From positions 186,001 to 250,000 of the forward strand of contig NZ_QXXA01000005.1 in the NCBI RefSeq assembly GCF_009911265.1: a stretch of 64,000 nucleotides of DNA, given 5' to 3'. A program made the position numbers and the translations under genes. The stretch's first letter is position 1, and the number at the start of each line of letters is the position of its first letter. The stretch is from Senegalia massiliensis (GTDB taxonomy: Bacteria; Bacillota; Clostridia; Tissierellales; SIT17). Below the pieces are notes generated by a model. The model saw only the letters and a program-made list of their open reading frames with translations. It ran no database searches and was not told where the DNA came from. Positions 27,643-37,567 of this stretch are shown one piece after another.

Positions 27643-28739
27643 ATTTTATTATCCCCTTTCTTTGTTATAACAACAAATACAAATAATATTAAGGGTATTA
27701 TAAGTATTATTACTACGCCTAAATAATTGGAAAACAAATCAATATAATAATAAACTTCATCAATATTGTCGGGAAAAAGGGCTAATAAATACATTATAGG
27801 AAGTAATGTCATAGAAAGAAAATCTACTTCTTTTAATTTAAATGATTTATTTAATACAATATTTGACTGAATTAAAACAATAGATAATATTTGAATAGAA
27901 ATAAATGTCCATAAGGAAATAATTATTCCATCAACATTTTCTAAAAAAGCACCTGGTACATCTACAGTTTTCATTAAAAGTAATGTAGGCCATAATAAAT
28001 CTTCTGTTTGTTCTTTACCAAATTCTGATATAACAACAATAAATGCTACCAAATACATAATTCCTAAAAATATCACAGATAAAATATTATATTTTAATAT
28101 TTTATCTGTATTTTTAACATAAGCAGTTGAAACAAGTACTATCTCTATACCTATAAAACTAAATACTGTTGTTTTTATCCCTTTTAATACATCAACAGTA
28201 TTCATTTGAAATACAGGATAAATATTTGTAAAATCTAATTCAGGTATTAAAGATAAAAATAAAATAAAAATAGGAATAACAACTAACGGTAATACAATCT
28301 GTGCTAATCTAGCCACAGGCTCTATTCCTTTTCTCGTAATAAAGGAAACCGCTAAAATTAGTGATAATATTGTTACCTCTAAAGGTGTGTTTCTTAATAA
28401 AAACATTCTTATTATATCACCAAATATTCTAACTATTATTGCTCCTGTAATTAAATAATGTAAAATAAATAATAGATCAATAATCTTTGCTATGGGATTT
28501 GGAAGTATTTCATCTATCACTTCAAATATTGTTTTAGACTTAAATCTAGTTATCAACTTAGTATACATTGTTACTAATAATATACTAATAATCGTCCCAC
28601 TTATTATTGAAATAATACCATTAAATCCTGAACTTTTAGCAAGCTGACTAGGTAATGATAATATACCTACACCTAAAATAGAAGCTATAATAAGACTTAG
28701 ATTTTGCCCTTTAGTTATTTTATCATTACCCCCTATCAT
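27639..28739 (-). CDS. gerB: Germinant receptor B subunit (spore permease)
   Basis: The 366-residue protein has about ten transmembrane helices and belongs to the spore permease branch of the APC transporters; SLIIASILGVGILSLPSQLA is the typical first helix. It probably binds the germinant in the spore inner membrane. The ATG at 28739 follows GGTGAGG and lies inside the 3' end of gerA, which overlaps it by 14 bases. Confidence 0.93.
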   Translation of the reverse strand: MIGGNDKITKGQNLSLIIASILGVGILSLPSQLAKSSGFNGIISIISGTIISILLVTMYTKLITRFKSKTIFEVIDEILPNPIAKIIDLLFILHYLITGAIIVRIFGDIIRMFLLRNTPLEVTILSLILAVSFITRKGIEPVARLAQIVLPLVVIPIFILFLSLIPELDFTNIYPVFQMNTVDVLKGIKTTVFSFIGIEIVLVSTAYVKNTDKILKYNILSVIFLGIMYLVAFIVVISEFGKEQTEDLLWPTLLLMKTVDVPGAFLENVDGIIISLWTFISIQILSIVLIQSNIVLNKSFKLKEVDFLSMTLLPIMYLLALFPDNIDEVYYYIDLFSNYLGVVIILIIPLILFVFVVITKKGDNKI

Positions 28740-30318
28740 TTTTATCCTCACCTTCGCTTTCATTTAATAATGAGTTTATATATCTGCTATTATTCATTCT
28801 AACCTTATCAGTTGTATTCAAAAATTTAGGTCTTAACTTCATAAATTTATAAGGTAATTGAATTATACTATCTTTTAAGTCATAAAAATTATTAACCATA
28901 TTAGAATAAGGGTCCATGTAAGGAATTCCAAAACTCTTCAAACTCACTAAATGTGCTAAAAATACCATAAATCCTATACTTATACCGTAAAGTCCTAATA
29001 CGGTTGCTAAGATCATCAATAAAAATCTCCATAGTCTTATTCCTGATGTAAGAGAAAAACTAGGTAAAGTAAATGATGCTATAGTAGTAAGAGCAACTAT
29101 AATTATCATAAAAGGACTCACAATTCCTGCTTCAACTGCTGCTTGACCTATTACAAGACCTCCTACTATACCTATAGTCGTACCTATAGGTCCAGAAATA
29201 CGAGTTCCTGCTTCTCTTAATATTTCAAGTGTTCCTTCCATTATAAAAGCTTCAATAAATGCAGGAAATGGAACATCTATTCTTGTTGCTGCAAGATATA
29301 GTGCTAATTCTGTAGGAAGAATTCCTGGATGATAAGAAGTAATAGCTATATATATTGCTGGTAATATTAAAGATATAGGTAAAGATATATAACGTATTAC
29401 TCTTACTAAATTAGCTTTTGACCATCTTCCATAATAATCTTCAGAGGAATGTAACAATATATTAAAAGTAGCAGGAATTAAAAGTGCCGAAGGACTATTG
29501 TCTACTACTAAAGCTATTCTACCTTCGTATAATGCAGCTGCTACTGCATCTGGTCTTTCTGTATCTTGTATTTGAGGAAAAGGAGATAACCAATTATCTT
29601 CTATTAACTGTTCTATATATGAACTTTCTAAAATAGCATCTACATCTATTCCTTTAAGCCTCCTATTAAGTTCTTTTAATACTTCTTTATCTACAATATC
29701 TTCTATATACATTAAAGCTACATCTGTTTTTGAACGTCTACCTATTTTTTGATATTTTAATTTTAATTTAGGATCTCTTATTCTCCTTCTGATTAAAGAA
29801 GTATTCACTTTACCTGTCTCAGTAAATCCATCTCTTGGTCCTCTATTCACTGATTCTGTTGTAGGTTCAGCTATCCCTCTTATAGGCCAACCACGTGAAG
29901 ATGTTAAAAGTATTTCACTAAACCCATCAAATAACAATATTGTTTCTCCTGCAAGCACGCTATCAATTGCGGTTTCCAAACAGTAAATATCTTTTACTTC
30001 ACTTAGAGGTATTCCCCCTCTTTTAGAAAGTTCATATAAATCTTCACTTACAGTTCTAGGGCTAGGAATTTCATCTCGTGCATCATGCATAAGTGCTTCA
30101 AGTACATATTCATTTATCAATTGCTTGTCAATCAAACCATCTATATAAATAAGTGCAAATCTATAATTTTGCTTTTTACCTACATTAAATTCTCTAATAA
30201 TTACATCGTCACAATCTGCTAATATCTCTTTTATTTTTTTAAGATTTACATCTAAATCTTTAGATATTGGTATTTTAATTTTATCTTTAATTTCTTTACT
30301 TCTCTTTTTTTTCTTCAA
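28726..30318 (-). CDS. gerA: Germinant receptor A subunit
   Basis: The 530-residue protein has the GerA soluble domain (about 1-300), with RYALIYIDGLIDKQL, SPRTVSED and EPTTESVNRGPRDGFTE, then five or so transmembrane helices including PFPAFIEAFIMEGTLEILREAG cores. It forms the oligomeric channel part of the nutrient receptor. The start is a TTG seven bases after AAAGGAG. A very basic N-terminus (MKKKKRSKEIKDK) precedes the domain. Confidence 0.94.
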   Translation of the reverse strand: MKKKKRSKEIKDKIKIPISKDLDVNLKKIKEILADCDDVIIREFNVGKKQNYRFALIYIDGLIDKQLINEYVLEALMHDARDEIPSPRTVSEDLYELSKRGGIPLSEVKDIYCLETAIDSVLAGETILLFDGFSEILLTSSRGWPIRGIAEPTTESVNRGPRDGFTETGKVNTSLIRRRIRDPKLKLKYQKIGRRSKTDVALMYIEDIVDKEVLKELNRRLKGIDVDAILESSYIEQLIEDNWLSPFPQIQDTERPDAVAAALYEGRIALVVDNSPSALLIPATFNILLHSSEDYYGRWSKANLVRVIRYISLPISLILPAIYIAITSYHPGILPTELALYLAATRIDVPFPAFIEAFIMEGTLEILREAGTRISGPIGTTIGIVGGLVIGQAAVEAGIVSPFMIIIVALTTIASFTLPSFSLTSGIRLWRFLLMILATVLGLYGISIGFMVFLAHLVSLKSFGIPYMDPYSNMVNNFYDLKDSIIQLPYKFMKLRPKFLNTTDKVRMNNSRYINSLLNESEGEDKNDRG

Positions 30319-30333
30319 TGAAGTACTCCTTTC

Positions 30334-30531
30334 CTATAAAATAACGGATAATATATACATAAAAGGTCCTATTATAATTAAGGCTACAGACAATACTATT
30401 GCTATTTTCCTTTCTTTTTCTAATCCTTTTTTATTTAATTTATGTGCATCTATAAAAAATAATACAAAAGCTACAATTACAGTTAAAATAACAAAATAAA
30501 AATCTATTAATCCTTTAAACTTTTCAATCAT
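30334..30531 (-). CDS. Two-helix small membrane protein of the ger operon (candidate D subunit)
   Basis: The 65-residue protein has two transmembrane segments (about 9-27 and 43-63) separated by a basic loop (HKLNKKGLEKERK). It is the first gene of the operon, 16 bases before gerA. Short two-helix proteins of this size, called D subunits, are known with some Bacillus germinant receptor operons and tune the receptor. Identification here rests on size, topology and position, not on clear sequence similarity. AGGAGAA precedes the ATG. Confidence 0.6.
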   Translation of the reverse strand: MIEKFKGLIDFYFVILTVIVAFVLFFIDAHKLNKKGLEKERKIAIVLSVALIIIGPFMYILSVIL

Positions 30532-30561
30532 AAATATTCTCCTATTATTAAAGTCTTATTA

Positions 30562-30592
30562 TAATATTGACTATTAAACTTATAGTTATTCA
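30562..30592 (-). promoter_or_regulatory. Possible forespore (sigma-G-type) promoter of the ger operon
   Basis: TGAATA (30587-30592) and CAATATTA (30562-30569) are 17 bases apart on the minus strand, resembling the TGAATA-N17-CATACTA pattern, although the -10 element is imperfect. Confidence 0.4.
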
Positions 30593-30602
30593 AAAAGAGC
30601 AT

Positions 30603-30628
30603 AAAAAAAAGACCTTTATAGGTCTTAT
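30603..30628 (-). terminator. Terminator of the GntR regulator gene
   Basis: AAGACC and GGTCTT pair around TTTATA, with eight T after the stem on the minus strand; the stem includes the stop region of the gene. Confidence 0.88.
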
Positions 30629-31302
30629 TTACTTTTATTTTGGAAATGTTCTACTATATGTTTTTTTGATATTTCAATATGCTCTTCTGCATATTTTTTT
30701 GCTTTTGATTTATCTCTATTTACTATAGCATCTATTATTTTTTTATGTTCTTTATATAATTCAGCTGCCTGTGAATGACTACTTACATAGCTAACTCTAA
30801 ATCTTTGAACTTGTTCTTTTAATGAATCTACCATTTCAATAAGCTTAGAATTTCTTGCAGCATTAAAAATTATTTTGTGAAGTTCTTCATCCTTTTTTAA
30901 AATTCCTTCTACATCTTTTTTATCTGCATATCCTTTTAATTCTTCATGTTTTTTTATAAGTTGTTTTAATTCATCATCTTCTATTCTTTCAGCTGCCAAA
31001 TATGCCCCTAATCCTTCAAGACTAACTCTTATTTCTAATGCTTCTTTAATATCTTTTAAAGACACTTCAGATACATATGCTCCTTTTCTTGGAATCATTA
31101 TTACTAATCCTTCTAATTCCAATTTTCTTATAGCTTCCCTTACAGGAGTTCTACTAACTCCCAATTCTTCAGCAAGTTGTATCTCCATAAGCCTTTCTCC
31201 TGGAGCCATTTTGCCAAGAATTATAGATTCTCTTAAATGTTCAAATACAATTTCTCGCAAAGGTTTATAATCATGTAAATCCAACTTTTTAATTTCATCC
31301 AT
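30625..31302 (-). CDS. GntR family regulator, FadR/FCD type
   Basis: The 225-residue protein has an N-terminal winged helix (REIVFEHLRESIILGKMAPGER core, then ELGVSRTPVREAIRKLE) and a C-terminal all-helical FCD ligand domain. FCD regulators usually bind small organic acids, often through a metal. The target is unknown; no obvious operator was found. The ATG at 31302 is nine bases after GAGG; the ATG five codons earlier lacks a site. It follows ispE closely and may be co-transcribed with it. Confidence 0.9.
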   Translation of the reverse strand: MDEIKKLDLHDYKPLREIVFEHLRESIILGKMAPGERLMEIQLAEELGVSRTPVREAIRKLELEGLVIMIPRKGAYVSEVSLKDIKEALEIRVSLEGLGAYLAAERIEDDELKQLIKKHEELKGYADKKDVEGILKKDEELHKIIFNAARNSKLIEMVDSLKEQVQRFRVSYVSSHSQAAELYKEHKKIIDAIVNRDKSKAKKYAEEHIEISKKHIVEHFQNKSK

Positions 31303-31325
31303 ATAATTAATCCTCATTTCTATTT

Positions 31326-32174
31326 TTATATAGTTTTCGTTACATATACTTCATCTATAGTTTCCTTTAGTATATCTTTGCATTTCTCAGCCTGTTGTTT
31401 TGTTTCAAATATACCAAATACAGTAGGTCCACTACCACTCATCATACTCCCCATTGCTTCACATTCAATCATTTGTTTTTTTATATTATTTATTATAGGG
31501 TGTTTTTTTATAGTTACAGTTTCAAGAACATTCTTCATATTATTTGCTATAAATTTTATATCCTTTTTTTCAATAGCTTTTAATAAACTATCAGTATCAG
31601 GATGATCTACATTTCTAAAATTTAATTTTTCATATACTTCTTTTGTAGAAACATCAATATCTGGTTTTGCTAAAAGGATTATATTATTTTTAAAAGATGT
31701 AATCTCTGAAATATGTTCCCCTATTCCACGAGCAAAACCTGTTCCACCAAATATGCAAAATGGGATATCTGCCCCAATACTTACACCCATTTCCATAAGC
31801 TCTATATCATTTATTTCTAAATTCCAAAGTTTAGAAATACCTATAAGAGTTTGAGCAGCATCAGAACTTCCTCCTGCAAGTCCTGCAGCTATTGGAATAT
31901 TTTTCTCCAAATAAATTCTTACACCTTTATTTATAGAATATTTTTGTTTTATAACTTCATAAGCTTTATATATTAAATTACTTTTATCTGTAGGAACTCT
32001 TTTGTCATTACAAATTATTTCTATTCCACTCTCTATTTCTTCAAATGTCAATATATCATGTAAATCAACTTGTTGCATTATCATTTCTACTTCATGGTAT
32101 CCATCATCTCTTTTTTTTAATACATCTAATGATAAATTTATTTTAGCGTAAGCATGTCTTTTTACCCTGTTCAA
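31326..32174 (-). CDS. ispE: 4-diphosphocytidyl-2-C-methyl-D-erythritol kinase
   Basis: The 282-residue GHMP-family kinase acts in the non-mevalonate isoprenoid pathway. Landmarks are AYAKINLSLDVL at the start, IPIAAGLAGGSSDAAQTL for ATP binding and GSMMSGSGPTVFGIF near the end. The TTG at 32174 is selected, because AGGAG lies about eight bases away, whereas the GTG at 32183 overlaps that site. The veg-ispE order, here with sipL between, follows the ancient Firmicutes arrangement. Confidence 0.95.
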   Translation of the reverse strand: MNRVKRHAYAKINLSLDVLKKRDDGYHEVEMIMQQVDLHDILTFEEIESGIEIICNDKRVPTDKSNLIYKAYEVIKQKYSINKGVRIYLEKNIPIAAGLAGGSSDAAQTLIGISKLWNLEINDIELMEMGVSIGADIPFCIFGGTGFARGIGEHISEITSFKNNIILLAKPDIDVSTKEVYEKLNFRNVDHPDTDSLLKAIEKKDIKFIANNMKNVLETVTIKKHPIINNIKKQMIECEAMGSMMSGSGPTVFGIFETKQQAEKCKDILKETIDEVYVTKTI

Positions 32175-32240
32175 AAAAATCACTCCTATATTTTATCCCT
32201 TATCTTATTATATAGGAATATTGTATACATTGAAACAAGA

Positions 32241-32271
32241 AAATAAACTAGAGAATGATTTCTCTAGTTTA
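32241..32271 (-). terminator. Terminator of sipL
   Basis: AAACTAGAGAA and its complement form a stem overlapping the stop codon, with a T-rich end on the minus strand. Confidence 0.75.
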
Positions 32272-33831
32272 AATAGCTACATCTACTGTCTTTATTATGA
32301 ATATCTTTTCTCCAGGCATTAAATTTTCTGGAGCAATTATATCGTTTACTCTGATTAATTCTTCTGTAGTGGTATTATACCTTTTAGCTATATCCCAAAG
32401 AGTATCTCCGTCTTTAACTATATATATTACTATAGAATGTCCTTTATTTATATCTTCTACATCCTCAATTTCCAATACATTAGTAACTATATCTATATTC
32501 TTAATTCTGTTTACAGAAGTATCAGTCTTTATATCTGATATTATTTCTACCTCTCTAGAGCTTGTTTTTTTATAATCTAATTTCACAAGATTCATTTCAA
32601 CTTCAAGATCCATATCATCACATATATCATCCATATCTATATATGATTTAAATGGAAAATCATTTCTTGCACTTTTTATTTCTCCACTTTCTTCACCTAA
32701 ATAAAGCATATTTGCATTTAAAATACCTTCAATTATGGCTTTATCCTCAATAATTCTAGTATCTGTCACTATAGGGATAGTATTAACACTATAAATCTCT
32801 TTTATTATTTCATCATCATAGCTAACATCTATAGAATCTTTTATGGTTTCATAAGTTGAAAATGAATTTATATTTTCTGTTATCTTTATATTTTCTTTAG
32901 ATAATTCAACTTGCTTTTTAGTTGAATATGTATCTACAGCTATTTCTTTTTCTTTTACTTGAAATACTTTTGCATTTATTTCTATGAGAGATTCTAAATC
33001 CAATATTCTATTTTTTCCATTTATATCTTTTTTAACTTCATAATTAGGATCAGAATTGACTAATTTAACCCTACATTCCATATCTTTATTTATTCCATCA
33101 ACATCTACGAAATGAGTAAATGGTATAGTGTGAGATATAGTATTTAATTTGTTCTCATCAGAATCTTCTATATACATTACTTTTCCTTCAACTTCACCAG
33201 CTACAATTATTTTTCCATCAACTATTTTAACTTCCTTCTGATATGATTTAACATCAATATTTAATACTTCAAGAATATCAGAAAGATCTTCAGTTAATTC
33301 AAAACCATCTTTTACTATTGTAGAAGACGAATTTTCACCTATAACTTCATTGTACTTTATATTTTCCTTTAATACCTGTATACCTTTTTCACCAGTTATA
33401 TCTTTTAATACATTTATAATGCTATTTTTAGTTATCTTTATATTTATACTTATAACTGATTTAATCTCAACTTGTTTTTCATTAGAAAGTAAAAAGTCTA
33501 TATTTTCTATTTCTAAAGAAACTTCTGCTTTCATATCATCCTCAAGATTATCTATAAGTATTTCTTCCTTAAAATCAAATTTTTCAGACTTAGAATTTAT
33601 ATGTCCTTCTTCTGTCATATACAATGTCATAATATTTAAATACCCTATTACCTTTAGTTTGCCTTTATATATTTCAAAAGAATCTAAAGATACATTACCT
33701 TCTACATTTAAAACTTTTGCTAATTTACTTTGAGTCTCTATGTCAATATTTTTTGTTAAATATACATCCTTTTCTTCTCTAGCTACAGTTTGGTCTATCT
33801 TAATTAGATCTTTCACTAATTCAATTGCCAA
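32269..33831 (-). CDS. sipL: SPOCS (DUF3794) and LysM spore coat morphogenetic protein
   Basis: The 520-residue protein has repeated DUF3794/SPOCS beta domains across about residues 30-440 and a C-terminal LysM domain (YIVKDGDTLWDIAKRYNTTT, about 470-515). This is the architecture of clostridial SipL, which binds SpoIVA and directs coat assembly around the forespore. The TTG start follows AAAGGGAGGG. Three DUF3794 copies are suggested by recurring strand patterns with two YLxEE(G) landmarks, though the exact count is by eye. Confidence 0.88.
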   Translation of the reverse strand: MAIELVKDLIKIDQTVAREEKDVYLTKNIDIETQSKLAKVLNVEGNVSLDSFEIYKGKLKVIGYLNIMTLYMTEEGHINSKSEKFDFKEEILIDNLEDDMKAEVSLEIENIDFLLSNEKQVEIKSVISINIKITKNSIINVLKDITGEKGIQVLKENIKYNEVIGENSSSTIVKDGFELTEDLSDILEVLNIDVKSYQKEVKIVDGKIIVAGEVEGKVMYIEDSDENKLNTISHTIPFTHFVDVDGINKDMECRVKLVNSDPNYEVKKDINGKNRILDLESLIEINAKVFQVKEKEIAVDTYSTKKQVELSKENIKITENINSFSTYETIKDSIDVSYDDEIIKEIYSVNTIPIVTDTRIIEDKAIIEGILNANMLYLGEESGEIKSARNDFPFKSYIDMDDICDDMDLEVEMNLVKLDYKKTSSREVEIISDIKTDTSVNRIKNIDIVTNVLEIEDVEDINKGHSIVIYIVKDGDTLWDIAKRYNTTTEELIRVNDIIAPENLMPGEKIFIIKTVDVAI

Positions 33832-33946
33832 AATTGTTCCCTCCCTTTAATTAATCTATCAATTAATTGTATAGATATTATTCTATTAATATATCTATGC
33901 AAATATAAAAGAGAAAATGAACAATTTTATAAATTTTTTTGGACAG

Positions 33947-33973
33947 TAAAAAAACCGCATTCAAGCGGTCTAC
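33947..33973 (-). terminator. Terminator of veg
   Basis: ACCGCTTGAATGCGGT with a run of seven T on the minus strand. Confidence 0.9.
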
Positions 33974-33975
33974 TT

Positions 33976-34242
33976 CTAACTAATTCTAACTTTGTTGTCA
34001 ATGTCGCAAAGGGTTACTTCTACAGTCTCTGTTAATATGTCTGAATAACTATAAGATACTCTTCTTACTGAATTATATCCGCCTTCAATCTTAACTACAA
34101 AAATACTTGGATAAGCATTTTCTAATATACCTTCTCTTATAGTAGTTTTCTTTCTTCCTTTGTTTGCCTTTAGTCTCACCTTTTCTCCGATATGAACTGC
34201 AACATTCTCTTTAATTTGATCTAGAGTGTTTCTCTTTATCAA
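33976..34242 (-). CDS. veg: Veg family protein
   Basis: The 88-residue protein has the Veg core (TLDQIKENVAVHIGEKVRLKANKGRKKT and then SVRRVSYSYSDILTETVEVT). Veg is highly expressed, affects biofilm and spore outgrowth in Bacillus, and its mechanism is not settled. The frame is open to a TTG at 34272, but the strong promoter would place that only about eight bases from the transcript start. The TTG at 34242, behind GAAGGTGAT, gives the normal family length. Confidence 0.9.
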   Translation of the reverse strand: MIKRNTLDQIKENVAVHIGEKVRLKANKGRKKTTIREGILENAYPSIFVVKIEGGYNSVRRVSYSYSDILTETVEVTLCDIDNKVRIS

Positions 34243-34286
34243 AGGATCACCTTCTTTATTTATTTTAGACAAATCACATTACTCTA

Positions 34287-34315
34287 ATAATAACATATAT
34301 TTCACCAATTGTCAA
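34287..34315 (-). promoter_or_regulatory. Strong sigma-A promoter of veg
   Basis: TTGACA (34310-34315) and TATTAT (34287-34292) are 17 bases apart on the minus strand. Confidence 0.8.
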
Positions 34316-34495
34316 ACATCTAAATAAATATTATACATCTTTATTGTATAGTATGTCAAATGTTTTTTTATAGCATTATGTACAATAAAAATAGTATTTA
34401 CTTTTTTTAATTTTTTTATTCATTAAATACAAAGTCTGATATAATATATATTATGAATTAAATATTACTTTGGTACTAACAGAAAGGAGAAATTT

Positions 34496-36298
34496 ATGAA
34501 AGCAACAATAGTATCATCTTGGATAAAAACTTGCGAAAAAATATTTGGAGAAGAACTTACAAATGAAGCAATACAACATTCCGGGATTGATCGCAAAAAA
34601 ATATTTAGACCTACAGAAGATATAGAAGACTCTAAGCCAAAAGAAATGATTTCCTACATAGCTAAAAAAATAAACAAAACTACATATGAAGCTTGGAAAG
34701 AAATGGGGGAAGAAAATATAAATTCTTTCTTTAATGATTATCCTGCTTTTTTTGATCATAAAAATTTATATTCTTTTTTAAAGTCAATGTACGATGTACA
34801 TGTAGTTATAGCAGGAAAAATAAAAGGTGCAAATCCTCCTCTTTTAGGTATAATTCCTATAGATAAATATACAGCTGAAATGACTTATAAGTCAAAAAGA
34901 GGTTTGTTTGGTTATTTTAAAGGATTATTAAAAGGAGCTAGTAATTTTTATGGGGAAAAAATTGAAATAGACAGAATCGAAAATACAGATAATTTTCTAA
35001 AATTACATATTAAATTTAGTGAACCAATACATTATTTCAAAAAATATAAAATAAATAATTTATTATCATTTGGTTTTATAAAATCACTACATACAAAAAT
35101 TGCTGTATCTTCACTTTTATTTGTGGGATTGCCTTATATAATATTATCTAATCTTACAAGTGGAACAGTATTAAATATTGTCACTTTAGCTCTTACATTT
35201 ATAGTTCCTTTTATAACTTCAAAATTATTATTTATGCCTAAAAGAAGTATAATAAATTCTTTAAAAGATTTAGAACAAAGAAATTATGCTGAAAACATAG
35301 AGATATCCACAAATGATTTTTTTGAAGACATAAATAAATATGTAAACAATTACAAAGAAAATTTAATAACTGACTTTGTAGGATTTAAAGGTATGAGTGA
35401 TGAATTAAATGTTTTTACAGAAAAATTTAATGAAGTTTCTTCAAATATGGATAATACTTCAAAGGATATTGCAGGGGTTGTAGAGCAGGTTGCAGCCGGA
35501 GCAATAAGTCAAGCAGAAGAAACAGAAAATGCTGCTTATATATTAAATAATAATATTTCTTCTCTAACAAAAATTACAGAAAAAGAAAATGAAAGTAAAG
35601 TTTCACTTGAAAATGCAGTTGATAATATTAACAATGGATACAATGAACTTAAAGATACAGCTTTAAATTTAAAAAATATATTAACTAAATTTAGAAATGT
35701 AAAAGAAAATAGTACAATACTTCAAAATAAAGCAAAAGATGTTACAAAAATAGTAGAAACAGTAGAAAATATATCTGATCAAACTAATCTACTTGCACTT
35801 AATGCTTCTATAGAAGCTTCACGTGCTGGAGAATATGGTAGAGGTTTTAATGTAGTTGCAAATGAAATAAGATCTTTGGCAGAAGAATCTAAAAATGCAG
35901 TTAATAATATAAATCAAAATTTATTATCCTTCATTAATGATATAGATAGCTTAGTAAATCAAATAGATGAACAGTATATAGTATTAGATAAAGAAAATAA
36001 CAAACTTTCAAATGTGGCTGAAAATAACTATGAGACAGTTGTAACTATAGACGAAGTGTCTAATTCCCTTATAGATATGATAAATGCTCTTACAAAGGAA
36101 ACAGAATCCATAACAAAAGTATCAGGAAATATTGAATCATTAGCAGCCATAGCAGAAGAGAACTCCGCTTCTTCACAAGAGGTAAGTGCAAATGTACACA
36201 CTTATTCAGAAGAATTGTCTAAGATGATGAGTAGCATAGTTGAATTTAAAAAAGTATCAGATGAATTTAGAAAAGATTTAGGAAAATATAAGATATAA
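34496..36298 (+). CDS. H-NOX heme chemoreceptor (methyl-accepting chemotaxis protein)
   Basis: The 600-residue receptor begins with a heme NO/O2-binding H-NOX domain (1-185), followed by two transmembrane helices (about 198-240), a linker and a cytoplasmic signalling domain with the conserved tip [20 protein letters not shown]102 is the heme ligand, and Y131, S133 and R135 form the YxSxR motif that holds the heme propionates. W9, N74 and Y140 match the distal oxygen-binding pocket of the Caldanaerobacter protein at the same numbers. It should report gas levels to the chemotaxis kinase. AGAAAGGAG precedes the ATG. Confidence 0.95.
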   Translation: MKATIVSSWIKTCEKIFGEELTNEAIQHSGIDRKKIFRPTEDIEDSKPKEMISYIAKKINKTTYEAWKEMGEENINSFFNDYPAFFDHKNLYSFLKSMYDVHVVIAGKIKGANPPLLGIIPIDKYTAEMTYKSKRGLFGYFKGLLKGASNFYGEKIEIDRIENTDNFLKLHIKFSEPIHYFKKYKINNLLSFGFIKSLHTKIAVSSLLFVGLPYIILSNLTSGTVLNIVTLALTFIVPFITSKLLFMPKRSIINSLKDLEQRNYAENIEISTNDFFEDINKYVNNYKENLITDFVGFKGMSDELNVFTEKFNEVSSNMDNTSKDIAGVVEQVAAGAISQAEETENAAYILNNNISSLTKITEKENESKVSLENAVDNINNGYNELKDTALNLKNILTKFRNVKENSTILQNKAKDVTKIVETVENISDQTNLLALNASIEASRAGEYGRGFNVVANEIRSLAEESKNAVNNINQNLLSFINDIDSLVNQIDEQYIVLDKENNKLSNVAENNYETVVTIDEVSNSLIDMINALTKETESITKVSGNIESLAAIAEENSASSQEVSANVHTYSEELSKMMSSIVEFKKVSDEFRKDLGKYKI

Positions 36299-36330
36299 TC
36301 TAAGGGATATCCCTTAGATTATATCTTTTC
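36294..36330. terminator. Bidirectional terminator
   Basis: ATAATCTAAGGG pairs perfectly with CCCTTAGATTAT between the convergent receptor gene and the DUF2500-like gene. Confidence 0.85.
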
Positions 36331-36687
36331 TTCTTTATCAAAATTCATAAGGATATTACCTTTATACGTTAAATACCCTTCATCATTTATATTCAGCTTA
36401 TCATATTTAGATCTAGTCACTTTCATCTCAACTTCACTTCTATCATCTAGTTGAAATTTAACATAATAATTATTTTGATCTATTTCTAAAAAAGTTTCAT
36501 TAGAATTAGATATAAATTCTTCTCTTTTACCTATAACTTTACCTTTCTTTTTTACAAAATATTTATAATTATTAGAAAACCACATACTAGATTCTATTAT
36601 TGTTTTAAATGCAAATACTACAAGTATTATAACAGCTAATGGTGTTATTATCCAAATAAATATATCGCTTATGGAATCTAATTTCAT
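36319..36687 (-). CDS. DUF2500-like membrane protein
   Basis: The 122-residue protein has one N-terminal transmembrane segment (about 8-32) and a small soluble beta domain with KGKVIGKREE, YYVKFQLDDRSEVEMKV and NDEGYLTYKGN, resembling DUF2500 proteins. Function is unknown. AGGGGGGA precedes the ATG. Confidence 0.65.
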   Translation of the reverse strand: MKLDSISDIFIWIITPLAVIILVVFAFKTIIESSMWFSNNYKYFVKKKGKVIGKREEFISNSNETFLEIDQNNYYVKFQLDDRSEVEMKVTRSKYDKLNINDEGYLTYKGNILMNFDKEEKI

Positions 36688-36704
36688 ATTATCCCCCTAT
36701 AAAA

Positions 36705-37514
36705 TTACTTTTCTATTTTGTTTATCATCCATTTTGTAGCAAAATCTACTATTTCTCTTTGCTTGAAAAGTCTTGATTTAGAAGAACCTATATATCCAAT
36801 GTTTATATCATTATTTTCTTCAAATTCTTTACCTATTTCTTCAAATTCATCAGTATCAAGATCTATATCATTAAATGTTTTCCATACTCTCTTGTTATCT
36901 TCAATTATTGGTGCTTGAAGTTTACACTTTTCTCTTATTCTAGACCTATATTCTGAAAGATGTAAAGAAGTATTATTATCATGATTAACTCCTAATAAAA
37001 GTATAAAACCATCTAAATCATATATTTTAGCAAGAGGAGAATTCTCTCCTAGACTATATTCTAAAGAATGATTATTTATAATTTGTTCTTTATATCTGCC
37101 CCATGCCGCAAAGGAATTATGGGGGTGAGAACTACGAATAACTCCAGGAAAAGTCCTAAATACTTCTACAATTCTTCCCATACTTCTTGTAGGTGTAATT
37201 TGTTTATCATATGCTGGCATAGTTTCCTTTATTGTACCTATCCATTCCTTTGGTACAGCTGGATTTCCCCATAAAGAGGGATCTCCTAAATCTCCACTTT
37301 GAGTTGGCATAATAATCGTTCCTGATTCTGTCACTACGTCCATCAAAGCTTGAACAACTGCTACTGGCCCTCCACTAACCCATCCTAAAGATTTTAATGA
37401 AGAGTGAACAATTATTGTCATGCCTTGCTTTAACCCTAAACTTCTTAAATCATCTGAAATACTCTCCCTAGTTCTAGGAAAAGGTGTGTTTTCTATTAAA
37501 TTTTTTTCGCTCAT
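36705..37514 (-). CDS. AAC(3)-family N-acetyltransferase
   Basis: The 269-residue protein belongs to the antibiotic N3-acetyltransferase fold: [42 protein letters not shown] and [18 protein letters not shown] are the family motifs, the last with the catalytic-type histidine. The family includes aminoglycoside acetyltransferases and the YokD type with other or unknown substrates, so resistance should not be assumed. AAAGGAG precedes the ATG. Confidence 0.85.
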   Translation of the reverse strand: MSEKNLIENTPFPRTRESISDDLRSLGLKQGMTIIVHSSLKSLGWVSGGPVAVVQALMDVVTESGTIIMPTQSGDLGDPSLWGNPAVPKEWIGTIKETMPAYDKQITPTRSMGRIVEVFRTFPGVIRSSHPHNSFAAWGRYKEQIINNHSLEYSLGENSPLAKIYDLDGFILLLGVNHDNNTSLHLSEYRSRIREKCKLQAPIIEDNKRVWKTFNDIDLDTDEFEEIGKEFEENNDINIGYIGSSKSRLFKQREIVDFATKWMINKIEK

Positions 37515-37567
37515 TTTATGTCTCCTTTTTATGTTAATTACTCTTAAAATCTAAATCTTCATCACTA

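Noticed and set aside
36705-37514. Acquired aminoglycoside resistance gene
   Set aside because: The fold is AAC(3)-type but the family includes many enzymes with other or unknown substrates, and nothing mobile lies beside the gene.
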